Shown here in pieces: positions 1-6,080 of a DNA stretch of 10,457 bases; position 1 is the first letter of the stretch, and each line of letters begins with the position of its first letter. The stretch covers positions 1-10,457 of the forward strand of contig UQNB01000069.1 in NCBI GenBank assembly GCA_900542235.1, given 5' to 3'. The notes under the pieces are model-generated. The model ran no database searches, was not told the DNA's origin, and saw nothing but the letters and a program-made list of their open reading frames with translations. The translations under genes and the position numbers were made by a program. Source of the stretch: an uncultured Collinsella sp. (GTDB lineage Bacteria; Actinomycetota; Coriobacteriia; Coriobacteriales; Coriobacteriaceae).

Positions 1-1
1 C

Positions 2-700
2 TATCGCCAGCCGATCGCCATCACCGAGATTGATTCTCGTACCGGTTCGGTGCTGTACCAGCACACCGACAATCCCTCACAGGTGCTTACCGAGGGCGAG
101 GCCGCCGCGGTCACCGATGTTCTGTCCGGCGTCATGAAGGGCAGCGGTACGGGTGCTGCCGGCGCCCTGAGTGTCAACCAGCCCTATGCCGGCAAGACGG
201 GCACCACCGACAACACCACCAACCTTTGGTTCTGCGGCTATACCCCGCAGCTGGCGTGCGCCCTGTGGACCGGCTATTCCGCGGGCGAGATCCCCATCCA
301 AAAGTACGGCACGGACCTGCTGGGCGACAGCACCAACCTGCCTGTCTTTAAGCGGTTTATGAACACCGTTCTGACCGGTACCGAGCGCGAGGAGTTTGCG
401 ACCGGAACGGCGCCCACCTACAAGAACAACAGCGTCTGGAAGTTCTACGGCACCAACAACACCAAGAAGTCGGAGAACGACGACAAGGACGAGGACGAAG
501 AGGAAGAGGAAACCACCACAACAACTACCACGACGACCACGACCACCGAGACCACGGGCGGCGACACCACCGGCGGCACCGGTACGACCGGTGGCTCGAC
601 GGGCGGCTCCACTGGTGGCTCGACCGGCGGCGATGGCGGCACGCCTACGCCTACGCCCACTCCCGACCCCTCGCCCACGCCTGACGATACGGTCGGCTAA
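2..700 (+). CDS. Class A penicillin-binding protein, C-terminal part (5' end outside window)
   Basis: This is the last 232 codons of a bifunctional peptidoglycan synthase (glycosyltransferase plus DD-transpeptidase), a membrane-anchored enzyme that acts outside the cytoplasmic membrane. The reading frame is open from the window edge, so the start, membrane anchor, glycosyltransferase domain and catalytic SxxK motif lie upstream. The transpeptidase box KTGTT is at fragment residues 65-69 (bases 194-208), followed by the typical WFCGYTPQ and ALWTGY segments. From about base 455 the domain gives way to a low-complexity tail: a Lys/Asp/Glu-rich acidic run, 12 consecutive threonines (bases 512-547), Thr-Gly-Gly and Ser-Thr-Gly-Gly repeats, then Thr-Pro repeats ending in DDTVG. 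Such tails occur on many Gram-positive class A PBPs; its function here is unknown. It is the only plus-strand gene and converges on argR. Assignment to class A rather than class B rests on the downstream motifs and tail and is an inference. Confidence 0.9.
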   Translation, partial: YRQPIAITEIDSRTGSVLYQHTDNPSQVLTEGEAAAVTDVLSGVMKGSGTGAAGALSVNQPYAGKTGTTDNTTNLWFCGYTPQLACALWTGYSAGEIPIQKYGTDLLGDSTNLPVFKRFMNTVLTGTEREEFATGTAPTYKNNSVWKFYGTNNTKKSENDDKDEDEEEEETTTTTTTTTTTTETTGGDTTGGTGTTGGSTGGSTGGSTGGDGGTPTPTPTPDPSPTPDDTVG

Positions 701-722
701 GAAGTACGCGACTAAAGCCAAC

Positions 723-761
723 AAGGCCCCGAGCAGCTTATTGAACTGCTCGGGGCCTTTT
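723..761 (+). terminator. Intrinsic terminator of the PBP gene
   Basis: There is a perfect 14-bp stem, AAGGCCCCGAGCAG at 723-736 pairing with CTGCTCGGGGCCTT at 746-759, with a 9-base loop. The run of T is short (758-761, partly inside the stem). It starts 22 bases after the PBP stop codon. The A/T flanks mean it could also work in the opposite direction, which would help insulate it from argR transcription. Confidence 0.9.
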
Positions 762-802
762 AGTTTGAAGCGACCTGGTGGGCGGTCTTTATACCGGCAA
801 AC

Positions 803-835
803 AAAAAGGGGTACCGACCAACGTCGATGCCCCTT
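803..835 (-). terminator. Intrinsic terminator of argR
   Basis: Read on the minus strand, AAGGGG (835-830) pairs with CCCCTT (811-806). Inside this, after one C-A mismatch, an A-T and a T-G pair, CGAC pairs with GTCG around a GTTG loop. A run of five T follows (807-803). It lies about 50 bases after the argR stop and faces the PBP terminator, as expected between converging genes. Confidence 0.8.
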
Positions 836-884
836 ACAAGCCACTATGTCAGCGCACACAATGCCGAGCGCACGACCCGCACAC

Positions 885-1322
885 CTACTTGCGAGAATTG
901 CTCAACTTATTGATCAGCGCCTCGAGACGCTCGCCGTCCTCGGCCGTCTGGGCAATAACCAAAATCGTATCGTTGCCGGCAAGCGAGCCAAGCACATCGG
1001 GCAGCTCTGCCGCATCAACAGCGGCGGCGATGCCGGAAGCCGTGCCAGGCTGAGCCTTGATCATAACCAGATTATCGGTGCGCAGAACGCCCGTTACGAG
1101 CTCGGAAACCATACGCTGCAGGTGCAGGTCCTCTGCCAGAACATAGATGCCCTCAGGGAGCTTACGCAGCCCCATATCGGCAATATCGCGAGAGACAGTC
1201 GCCTGCGTGCAATCAAAGCCCATAGCGCGGAGCTCATCGACCAGCACGCGCTGCGTGCGGACGTCCTTATTGCGCACAATATCTCTAATGGCATCCTGGC
1301 GCCCATTGCGTTTTTTAGCCAT
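885..1322 (-). CDS. argR: Arginine repressor ArgR
   Basis: Cytoplasmic transcriptional regulator of arginine metabolism; family members are hexamers that bind ARG-box operators with L-arginine as co-repressor. The 145-residue length is usual. The N-terminal winged helix carries the signature TQATVSRDIADMGL (about residues 39-52, with the Ser-Arg at 44-45). The C-terminal oligomerisation and arginine-binding domain shows PGTASGIAAAVD (92-103) and LGSLAGNDTILVI (111-123). In well-studied relatives the latter reads GDD; here it is GND (N117, D118). The ATG at 1322 is preferred because the purine-rich GGAGAGAGG (1337-1329) sits a proper distance upstream and the protein then begins MAKKRNGRQ; an in-frame upstream start at 1355 would add 11 unlikely residues and include the ribosome-binding site. 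The gene is separated from its upstream neighbour by 132 bases holding two dyads that may be operators. What it regulates cannot be read from this window. Confidence 0.95.
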   Translation of the reverse strand: MAKKRNGRQDAIRDIVRNKDVRTQRVLVDELRAMGFDCTQATVSRDIADMGLRKLPEGIYVLAEDLHLQRMVSELVTGVLRTDNLVMIKAQPGTASGIAAAVDAAELPDVLGSLAGNDTILVIAQTAEDGERLEALINKLSNSRK

Positions 1323-1355
1323 ACAAACCCTCTCTCCAAAAGATGGCGGAGACAA

Positions 1356-1370
1356 TCAATCAGTGATTGA
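1356..1370. promoter_or_regulatory. 15-bp palindrome upstream of argR, possible operator
   Basis: TCAATCA-G-TGATTGA is a perfect 7-bp inverted repeat around a single base. It lies 34 bases upstream of the argR start codon. ARG boxes are AT-rich palindromes of similar size built on TGAAT/ATTCA, which this resembles only partly, so autoregulation by ArgR is a guess. I could not assign a convincing -35/-10 pair to argR nearby. Confidence 0.4.
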
Positions 1371-1410
1371 ATAGTTTAACGCTATTTGAAGGCTTTTGTG
1401 TATAAGAACG

Positions 1411-1448
1411 CATTTCGAAACAATTCTATGCAAATTTGTTTCGAAATG
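1411..1448. repeat. Perfect 13-bp inverted repeat with 12-base spacer
   Basis: CATTTCGAAACAA (1411-1423) and TTGTTTCGAAATG (1436-1448) are exact reverse complements. Each arm also contains the self-complementary octamer TTTCGAAA, so the site is two small palindromes 26 bp apart within a larger dyad. It begins 6 bases past the glycosyltransferase stop codon and about 90 bases upstream of argR. No T run follows on either strand, so it is not a standard intrinsic terminator. It could be an operator, or a hairpin at the 3' end of the glycosyltransferase transcript. Confidence 0.75.
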
Positions 1449-1454
1449 AGCCGT

Positions 1455-2495
1455 TTAGGCGGTTTTTGCGCCCGTCCGGTTAAGAAAAGCTGCCAGATGC
1501 GTACACATCACGCAGCGCGCAGGCTTGGCGCTGGCGATCGGCCCAAACAACAGACCGAGTCCCCGATGGTTGTCCTTGAGCGCGGCGACCATCTGACGGG
1601 TTCGAGGCGCCTCGAGCATATCACGCATGCGGGCGGAACGCTCGATTGACGACACTCCATGCGGGCTCAGACACAAATTCTCGATGCAGGCGACCAGTCC
1701 GGCAAAGTAGAACTTTTGGCTTGCCAGCTTGAGCCGACCACCGCTATCTGCTTCCGAGAGTGAGTCCGCAAGCTCGTCGAGCGCTCGAGTGTCATCGGAT
1801 ATCCTGGCATACATGGTGGGATCAAAGGCATCTGTAAGCTTAGGTGCCACCGCGTGGAAACAAGCGTCGCCGCAGCCGGACACGAATCGTGCCCGCGAGA
1901 GCGCATAAGCCATAAACTCAACCGTACGGTACGCCTTGCCGCGCGACAGGCATGCCTCAAACAGCGGACGGCTATACATCACGCCAGAGGTCTGAGCGAC
2001 TAGGCCGCCTAAAATCAACTGGGGCAGCCCAGTCACCATAGAAGACTCGTCTTCTATGGCAATAGAGGCAGCATCCAAGACGCGCGAATGACGCTCGCGG
2101 TGCGCATCGTATCGATCGAGCGACACCGAGGGGAGCACAATGTCTGCCGCAGTATCGCACGCGATATCGACCATCTTGGAAAGGGCCTGCGGAGCAAACC
2201 ACTCATCGGCGTTCATGGCGATGATTTGAGAGCCGCGCGAGGCATCAAAACCGGCGCGAAGACAAGCGCCACGCTTCGCGTCCTCGACGTCAATCAAATC
2301 AATATGGATGTCCCTGTCGGCAGCAACTTGAAGCGAATGGCGCACACCGGGCGCAGCATCGCGGCAAACAACGACAATCTGCAAATCGTAGAGGTCTTGG
2401 TTCTGGATACTCTCGAGCGCACGCATCGCATAGCTGGGCGAACCTTCTACCACAAGGATCACCGAAAGTCGCGGATGCGAGCCACGTCGAACCAA
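1455..2495 (-). CDS. Glycosyltransferase, GT-A fold, family 2-like
   Basis: A 346-residue protein whose first 125 residues look like the nucleotide-sugar-binding half of a family 2 glycosyltransferase: PRLSVILVV as the first beta strand (8-16), ALESIQNQDLYDLQIVVV (26-43), and IIAMNADEWF (91-100) where DxD-type metal-binding motifs normally lie. Here that motif reads N95-A-D97-E98. The remaining 220 residues are mostly helical with no motif I can name, and I see no signal peptide or membrane segment, so it is probably cytoplasmic or peripheral. Donor and acceptor are unknown; cell-surface polysaccharide or glycolipid synthesis is the general expectation. The start is TTG at 2495: an in-frame TGA lies 10 codons upstream, there is no ATG between, and GAGAGG (2510-2505) is 9 bases away. 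An ATG or GTG further in would delete the first strand. It has its own 161-base upstream gap after truA and may be separately transcribed. Confidence 0.75.
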   Translation of the reverse strand: MVRRGSHPRLSVILVVEGSPSYAMRALESIQNQDLYDLQIVVVCRDAAPGVRHSLQVAADRDIHIDLIDVEDAKRGACLRAGFDASRGSQIIAMNADEWFAPQALSKMVDIACDTAADIVLPSVSLDRYDAHRERHSRVLDAASIAIEDESSMVTGLPQLILGGLVAQTSGVMYSRPLFEACLSRGKAYRTVEFMAYALSRARFVSGCGDACFHAVAPKLTDAFDPTMYARISDDTRALDELADSLSEADSGGRLKLASQKFYFAGLVACIENLCLSPHGVSSIERSARMRDMLEAPRTRQMVAALKDNHRGLGLLFGPIASAKPARCVMCTHLAAFLNRTGAKTA

Positions 2496-2656
2496 GTTAT
2501 CCGTCCTCTCGACAGCAATGAATCAAATCGTGGTTCATGGTACACCCCGGCAATAAAAGCAATGAGACACCGGTTGTATTGCACGCCAAGAACAGATGTT
2601 GCACACGTGCAGCCCACAGATGACAGGTGTCAACGCACGCCGCGTCGAGCCCTCCC
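2496..2656 (-). promoter_or_regulatory. Gap between truA and the glycosyltransferase gene; two small palindromes
   Basis: No gene is seen here. Two 12-bp palindromes, TGACAGGTGTCA (2621-2632) and TGCACACGTGCA (2600-2611), have centres 21 bp apart, about two helical turns. The minus strand also carries a perfect TTGACA (2633-2628), but no acceptable -10 hexamer 16-18 bases downstream. The length of the gap suggests a promoter for the glycosyltransferase, which I cannot place exactly. No terminator hairpin is evident after truA. Confidence 0.35.
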
Positions 2657-3481
2657 CTAGTCGAGCACGACAAGCTCGGCGGGATCGTAATCCACGCCCA
2701 TAAACGTAAGGCCGCAGGCAGGAGCCGTGGGACCCGCAGCGGTACGGTCGCAAGCATCGATAACCTCGCGCATCCACTCGGGTTCACGGCGATGCATGCC
2801 AATCTCGACAAGCGTGCCCACGATCGTGCGGACCATCGAATGCAGAAACGCATTGCCCTCGATGGTAAACGTCAGGATGTCCTCGCCAAACGCAACCTCA
2901 TGGCCAAACTCGGCACGCATCACGCAGCGATGCGTGGGCTTGCCAACGGCAGAGGCAACCTTGCAAAAGCTTTTAAAGTCCTGCTCGCCCAGCAGTGCGG
3001 GGCAGGCAGCAGACATAGCCTCAACATCCAAGGGATAGCGATGCCACCACACGGCACCGCGTGACAGCACGGGCCGCGCATCACGATCGGCAATGCGATA
3101 GGTGTACGTGCGAGAGCGCGCGTCAAAGCGCGCAGAAAAGCCCTTACGAGCCTTGTAGACCTCGTTGATGGCGATATCTTTGGGCAGCAGGGCATCCATA
3201 GCCCGCAGCCACCTACGGCGCGTACACGCGAGCTCAGCGTCCGTTACGGGCACGCTGATGTACTGAGCCACGGCATGCACGCCGGCATCGGTACGCCCCG
3301 CGCACGTCAAATCGATCGGGCGGCGAAGCAGCGTCTCGATGGCTCGACGTAGCTCACCCGCAACCGTCGTCTGTCCCGGCTGCTCGGCAAATCCGCTATA
3401 CGACGAGCCATCATAGGCCACGCGAAATACGAGCGTGGCGTCAAGCTCGGAAATCGGATTGAAATCAGACGGCGCAGTCAT
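2657..3481 (-). CDS. truA: tRNA pseudouridine synthase A
   Basis: Cytoplasmic enzyme that isomerises uridines at positions 38-40 of the anticodon arm of many tRNAs. The protein is 274 residues, normal for the family. Visible motifs are FRVAYDGSSYSGFAEQPGQTTV (about 19-40), the catalytic loop CAGRTDAGVHA (60-70) with the nucleophilic aspartate D65, RTYTYRI, and the C-terminal FLHSMVRTIVGTLVEIG segment typical of the family. The ATG at 3481 is chosen because GGGAG (3491-3487) is 5 bases upstream; an in-frame TTG at 3496 would add five residues and include that site. truA follows rplQ at the end of the alpha region in many Actinobacteria and Firmicutes. Here a strong terminator lies between rplQ and truA, ending about 35 bases before the start codon, so truA depends on read-through or on a promoter I cannot identify. 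Confidence 0.96.
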   Translation of the reverse strand: MTAPSDFNPISELDATLVFRVAYDGSSYSGFAEQPGQTTVAGELRRAIETLLRRPIDLTCAGRTDAGVHAVAQYISVPVTDAELACTRRRWLRAMDALLPKDIAINEVYKARKGFSARFDARSRTYTYRIADRDARPVLSRGAVWWHRYPLDVEAMSAACPALLGEQDFKSFCKVASAVGKPTHRCVMRAEFGHEVAFGEDILTFTIEGNAFLHSMVRTIVGTLVEIGMHRREPEWMREVIDACDRTAAGPTAPACGLTFMGVDYDPAELVVLD

Positions 3482-3516
3482 GGACGCTCCCAACAAACAA
3501 GTAACGGTATCGCGAC

Positions 3517-3547
3517 AAAAAAAGAGGGGTACGCGAACGTACCCCTC
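3517..3547 (-). terminator. UUCG-loop intrinsic terminator after rplQ
   Basis: On the minus strand GAGGGGTACG (3547-3538) pairs perfectly with CGTACCCCTC (3533-3524) around a TTCG tetraloop, followed by seven T (3523-3517). This is a textbook strong terminator with an extra-stable UUCG loop. It lies 26 bases after the rplQ stop and marks the end of the ribosomal-protein transcript. Confidence 0.95.
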
Positions 3548-3573
3548 GAATATAGCCTATGCAGACGGAAAGT

Positions 3574-4041
3574 CTACTCAGCGGTCTCCTCAGCAGGAGC
3601 CTCCTCGACGGCCTCGACCTTCTTGGGAGCAGCGGCCTTCTTGGGGGCCGGAGCAGCCTTCTTGGCCTTAGGCGTGCAAGGCTCGGTGACGAGCTCCATG
3701 ATAACGATGGGAGCGTTGTCGCCCTTGCGGTTGCCGAGCTTCATGATGCGGGTGTAACCGCCGTTACGGTCCTGCCACATGCCCTGGGCAGCCTTGTCGA
3801 AGATCTCGGCAACGAGCTGCTTGTCGCCGAGCTTGGCGATAGCCAGACGACGAGAGTGCAGGTCGCCCTTCTTGGCCCAAGTGATGATCGGGTCGACGAC
3901 CGAACGCAGCGCCTTAGCGCGGGTCTCGGTGGTCTTGATGCGGTCGTTCTCGAAGAGGGCCTTAGCAAGGCTCTTCTTCATGGCCTTGGTGTGGCTCGCA
4001 TCGGTGCCGAGCTTCAGGCCCTTCTTAACGTTGTGACGCAT
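3574..4041 (-). CDS. rplQ: 50S ribosomal protein L17
   Basis: Structural protein of the large ribosomal subunit, near the peptide exit tunnel region. Residues 1-120 are the conserved fold, beginning MRHNVKKGLKLGTDASHTKA with the later GGYTRIMKLGNRKGDNAP (94-111). After PCTPKAKK a 35-residue extension (about 121-155) made almost only of Ala, Lys, Pro and then Glu brings the total to 155 residues, against about 127 in E. coli. Such Ala/Lys/Glu tails on L17 occur in other Actinobacteria. The ATG is preceded by GAGGAG. The gene starts 30 bases after rpoA and is the last gene before the terminator at 3517-3547, so it closes the alpha transcript. Confidence 0.97.
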   Translation of the reverse strand: MRHNVKKGLKLGTDASHTKAMKKSLAKALFENDRIKTTETRAKALRSVVDPIITWAKKGDLHSRRLAIAKLGDKQLVAEIFDKAAQGMWQDRNGGYTRIMKLGNRKGDNAPIVIMELVTEPCTPKAKKAAPAPKKAAAPKKVEAVEEAPAEETAE

Positions 4042-4071
4042 GGTCTAGTTTCTCCTCAAATATGCGAAGCA

Positions 4072-5013
4072 TTAAGCCTTCAGGCTCAGGCCCATGGACT
4101 CAAGCTTGTCCTTCACTTCCTCGATCGACTTAACACCGAAGTTACGGATGTTGAGCAGATCGTTCTCCGAGAACTCAACGAGCTGACGGACCGAGTGAAT
4201 GCTGGCGCGCTTAAGGCAGTTGTAGGAACGGACGGAAAGGTCCAGATCCTCGATCTGCTTGTCCAGCTCGGCGTTGTCGTTGGTGACCTCGGGAGCGAAG
4301 ATCGAAGCCTCCTCCTCGACCTCGGGGGTCTCGGCAAGGTTCATAAAGGCGGCCATATGCTGGTTGATGATATTGGCAGCCTGGACCACGGCGTCGCGCG
4401 GGGCGATGGAGCCGTTGGTCTCGATCTCGAGGACAAGGCGGTCGTAGTCGGTGTGCTGACCGACACGGCAAGCCTCAACGAGCTTGGCGCAACGGGAAAC
4501 CGGCGAGTACAGCGAGTCGACGTGGATCACACCGATGGGATCGTTGTCGCGCTTGTTAGCCTCGCCAGAGACATAGCCGCGGCCATAGCCGATGCGCATG
4601 CTCATGGTGAGATGGCCACCCTCGGTGAGCGTAGCGATGTGCTGCTCGGGGTTGACCAGCTCAAACTCGGACGGAATAAAGAAGTCCGCACCGGTGACCT
4701 CGCAGGGGCCGTCAACCGAGATGGTGGCGGTCGCCTCGTCGGTCGTGCCGAGAGCCCTGAAGACAAGACCCTTGACATTCAGGACGATGTCGGTGACATC
4801 CTCGACCATGTTAGGGATGGTCATGAACTCGTGCTGCGCACCATCGATCTGAATAGCCTCGACGGCGGCACCCTCGAGCGAGGACAGAAGAACGCGACGA
4901 AGGGAGTTACCCAGCGTATCGCCGTAGCCACGCTCGAGCGGCTCGACGGAGACACGAGCAGACGTCTCGTTGATCTCTTCGACCTGAACCTGAGGCCTAA
5001 TGAATTCTGACAT
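4072..5013 (-). CDS. rpoA: DNA-directed RNA polymerase subunit alpha
   Basis: The alpha subunit dimerises to nucleate assembly of RNA polymerase and contacts promoter UP elements and activators through its C-terminal domain. The protein is 313 residues. The N-terminal domain (about 1-228) shows EPLERGYGDTLGNSLRRVLLSS (25-46), the assembly surface. A flexible acidic linker (about 229-250, PEVEEEAS) follows, then the C-terminal domain LDLSVRSYNCLKRASIH (257-273) and NFGVKSIEEVKDKLESMGL (291-309). The residues matching the E. coli DNA-contacting set (R262, N265, C266, K295, S296) are all present. The ATG has a strong GGAGGT 5 bases upstream. It lies 32 bases after rpsD and 30 bases before rplQ, the usual order. 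Confidence 0.98.
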   Translation of the reverse strand: MSEFIRPQVQVEEINETSARVSVEPLERGYGDTLGNSLRRVLLSSLEGAAVEAIQIDGAQHEFMTIPNMVEDVTDIVLNVKGLVFRALGTTDEATATISVDGPCEVTGADFFIPSEFELVNPEQHIATLTEGGHLTMSMRIGYGRGYVSGEANKRDNDPIGVIHVDSLYSPVSRCAKLVEACRVGQHTDYDRLVLEIETNGSIAPRDAVVQAANIINQHMAAFMNLAETPEVEEEASIFAPEVTNDNAELDKQIEDLDLSVRSYNCLKRASIHSVRQLVEFSENDLLNIRNFGVKSIEEVKDKLESMGLSLKA

Positions 5014-5045
5014 GTATTACCTCCAGCCTCAGCAGCCCGGATGGA

Positions 5046-5642
5046 CTACTTAGAGTAGAGCTCGACGATGAGCTGCTCGTTGATATCACCGCTGATCTGC
5101 TCACGCGTCGGCAGAGCGAGCACGTTACCAGACAGCTTCTCGATATCGACCTCGAGCCAGCCAGGGACCTCAAAGCGCTCGGAGGAAATCAGGGCCTCCT
5201 TGATGGGGAGGAGGTCACGGAACTTCTCGCCGACAGCGACGACGTCGCCGGCCTTGACGCGGTAGGACGGGATGTCCACGCGCTTGCCGTTCACGGTGAA
5301 GTGACCGTGACGGACGGACTGACGAGCCTCTTTGCGGGTGCGGGCGAAGCCAAGACGGAAGACGACGTTGTCGAGGCGAGACTCAAGGATGATCATGAGG
5401 TTCTCACCGGTGACGCCGTTCATCTTGCGGGCCTTGTTGAAGTAGCCGTGGAACTGCTTCTCCAGAACGCCATAGATGAACTTGACCTTCTGCTTCTCGC
5501 GCAGCTGCATGCCGTACTCAGATTCCTTGCGACGGCGCTTGGGCTGACGGATAGATTCCTTCTTGCTGCTGTAACCGAGCTCAGCGGGATCGATCCCGAG
5601 CTGACGGCAGCGCTTAAGAACAGGAGTCCTGTCGATTGCCAT
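5046..5642 (-). CDS. rpsD: 30S ribosomal protein S4
   Basis: Primary 16S rRNA-binding protein that nucleates assembly of the small subunit body and helps mRNA entry; in several bacteria it also represses its own operon. At 198 residues it matches the short form. The S4 RNA-binding domain is clear: SRLDNVVFRLGFARTRKEARQ (88-108) and VRHGHFTVNGKRVDIPSYRVKAGD (110-133). The N-terminal region has a single cysteine (C12) instead of the zinc-binding four-cysteine cluster, so this is the zinc-independent type. The start ATG is preceded by AAAGGAT. It sits 19 bases after rpsK. Whether it regulates the alpha genes here cannot be seen, although the leader upstream of rpmJ is a candidate target. Confidence 0.97.
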   Translation of the reverse strand: MAIDRTPVLKRCRQLGIDPAELGYSSKKESIRQPKRRRKESEYGMQLREKQKVKFIYGVLEKQFHGYFNKARKMNGVTGENLMIILESRLDNVVFRLGFARTRKEARQSVRHGHFTVNGKRVDIPSYRVKAGDVVAVGEKFRDLLPIKEALISSERFEVPGWLEVDIEKLSGNVLALPTREQISGDINEQLIVELYSK

Positions 5643-5661
5643 ATTGATACGATCCTTTCAG

Positions 5662-6066
5662 TTACACGCGGCGACGCTTCTTGGGGCGGCAGCCGTTGTG
5701 CGGGATGGGGGTCTTGTCCTGGATGCTCGAGACCTCGAGGCCAGCAGCCTGGAGGGAGCGGATGGCGGTCTCACGACCGGAGCCGGGGCCCTTGACGAAG
5801 ACGGAAACCTTCTTCATACCGTGCTCCATGGCCTGCTTGGCAGCAGCCTCGGCAGCCATCTGGGCAGCGAACGGCGTGGACTTACGGGAGCCCTTGAAGC
5901 CCACCTGGCCAGCCGACTTCCAGGAAATGACGTTGCCCTGGGGATCGGTGATCGAAACGATCGTGTTGTTGAACGTAGAACGAATGTGAGCCTGGCCCAC
6001 GGAAATGTTCTTACGGTCCGCGCGCTTCAGACGGGCAGCGCGAACGTTCTTCTTAGCAGTAGCCAT
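5662..6066 (-). CDS. rpsK: 30S ribosomal protein S11
   Basis: Small-subunit platform protein that lies close to the mRNA at the E site and the Shine-Dalgarno helix. The 134-residue length is typical. Recognisable segments include AHIRSTFNNTIVSITDPQGNV (26-46), SWKSAGQVGFKGSRKSTPFAAQ (48-69), GPGSGRETAIRSLQAAGLEV (92-111) and the invariant PHNGCRPKKRRRV at the C terminus. The first 15 residues are rich in Lys, Arg and Ala. AAGGAG precedes the ATG by about 10 bases. The gene begins 14 bases after rpsM, in the conserved rpsM-rpsK-rpsD-rpoA order. Confidence 0.97.
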   Translation of the reverse strand: MATAKKNVRAARLKRADRKNISVGQAHIRSTFNNTIVSITDPQGNVISWKSAGQVGFKGSRKSTPFAAQMAAEAAAKQAMEHGMKKVSVFVKGPGSGRETAIRSLQAAGLEVSSIQDKTPIPHNGCRPKKRRRV

Positions 6067-6080
6067 CTATCTAGCGCTCC

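Noticed and set aside
77..859. 260-codon open frame on the minus strand opposite the PBP
   Set aside because: It is antisense to the repeat-rich PBP end and contains both terminator hairpins; no domain seen.
396..1370. 324-codon open frame on the plus strand across the PBP tail and argR
   Set aside because: It is out of frame with the PBP, runs through the terminators at 723-761 and 803-835 and then antisense to argR. Its Arg/Pro/Thr composition comes from the repetitive PBP tail.
1401..1406. TATAAG on the plus strand as a -10 element
   Set aside because: No -35 hexamer at 16-18 bases upstream, and transcription would run antisense into the glycosyltransferase gene.
2497..2538. Possible 13-codon upstream peptide (MNHDLIHCCREDG) ending next to the glycosyltransferase TTG start
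   Set aside because: It has no convincing ribosome-binding site and no regulatory residue pattern; a short open frame of this size is expected by chance.
2628..2633. TTGACA on the minus strand as a -35 element for the glycosyltransferase
   Set aside because: The bases 16-18 downstream (around GCACGT) do not resemble a -10 hexamer.
3559..5010. 483-codon open frame on the plus strand across rplQ and rpoA
   Set aside because: It is antisense to two clear housekeeping genes. Its sequence is a repetitive Leu/Val/Asp/Gly mix produced by their codon bias, with no domain and no ribosome-binding site.
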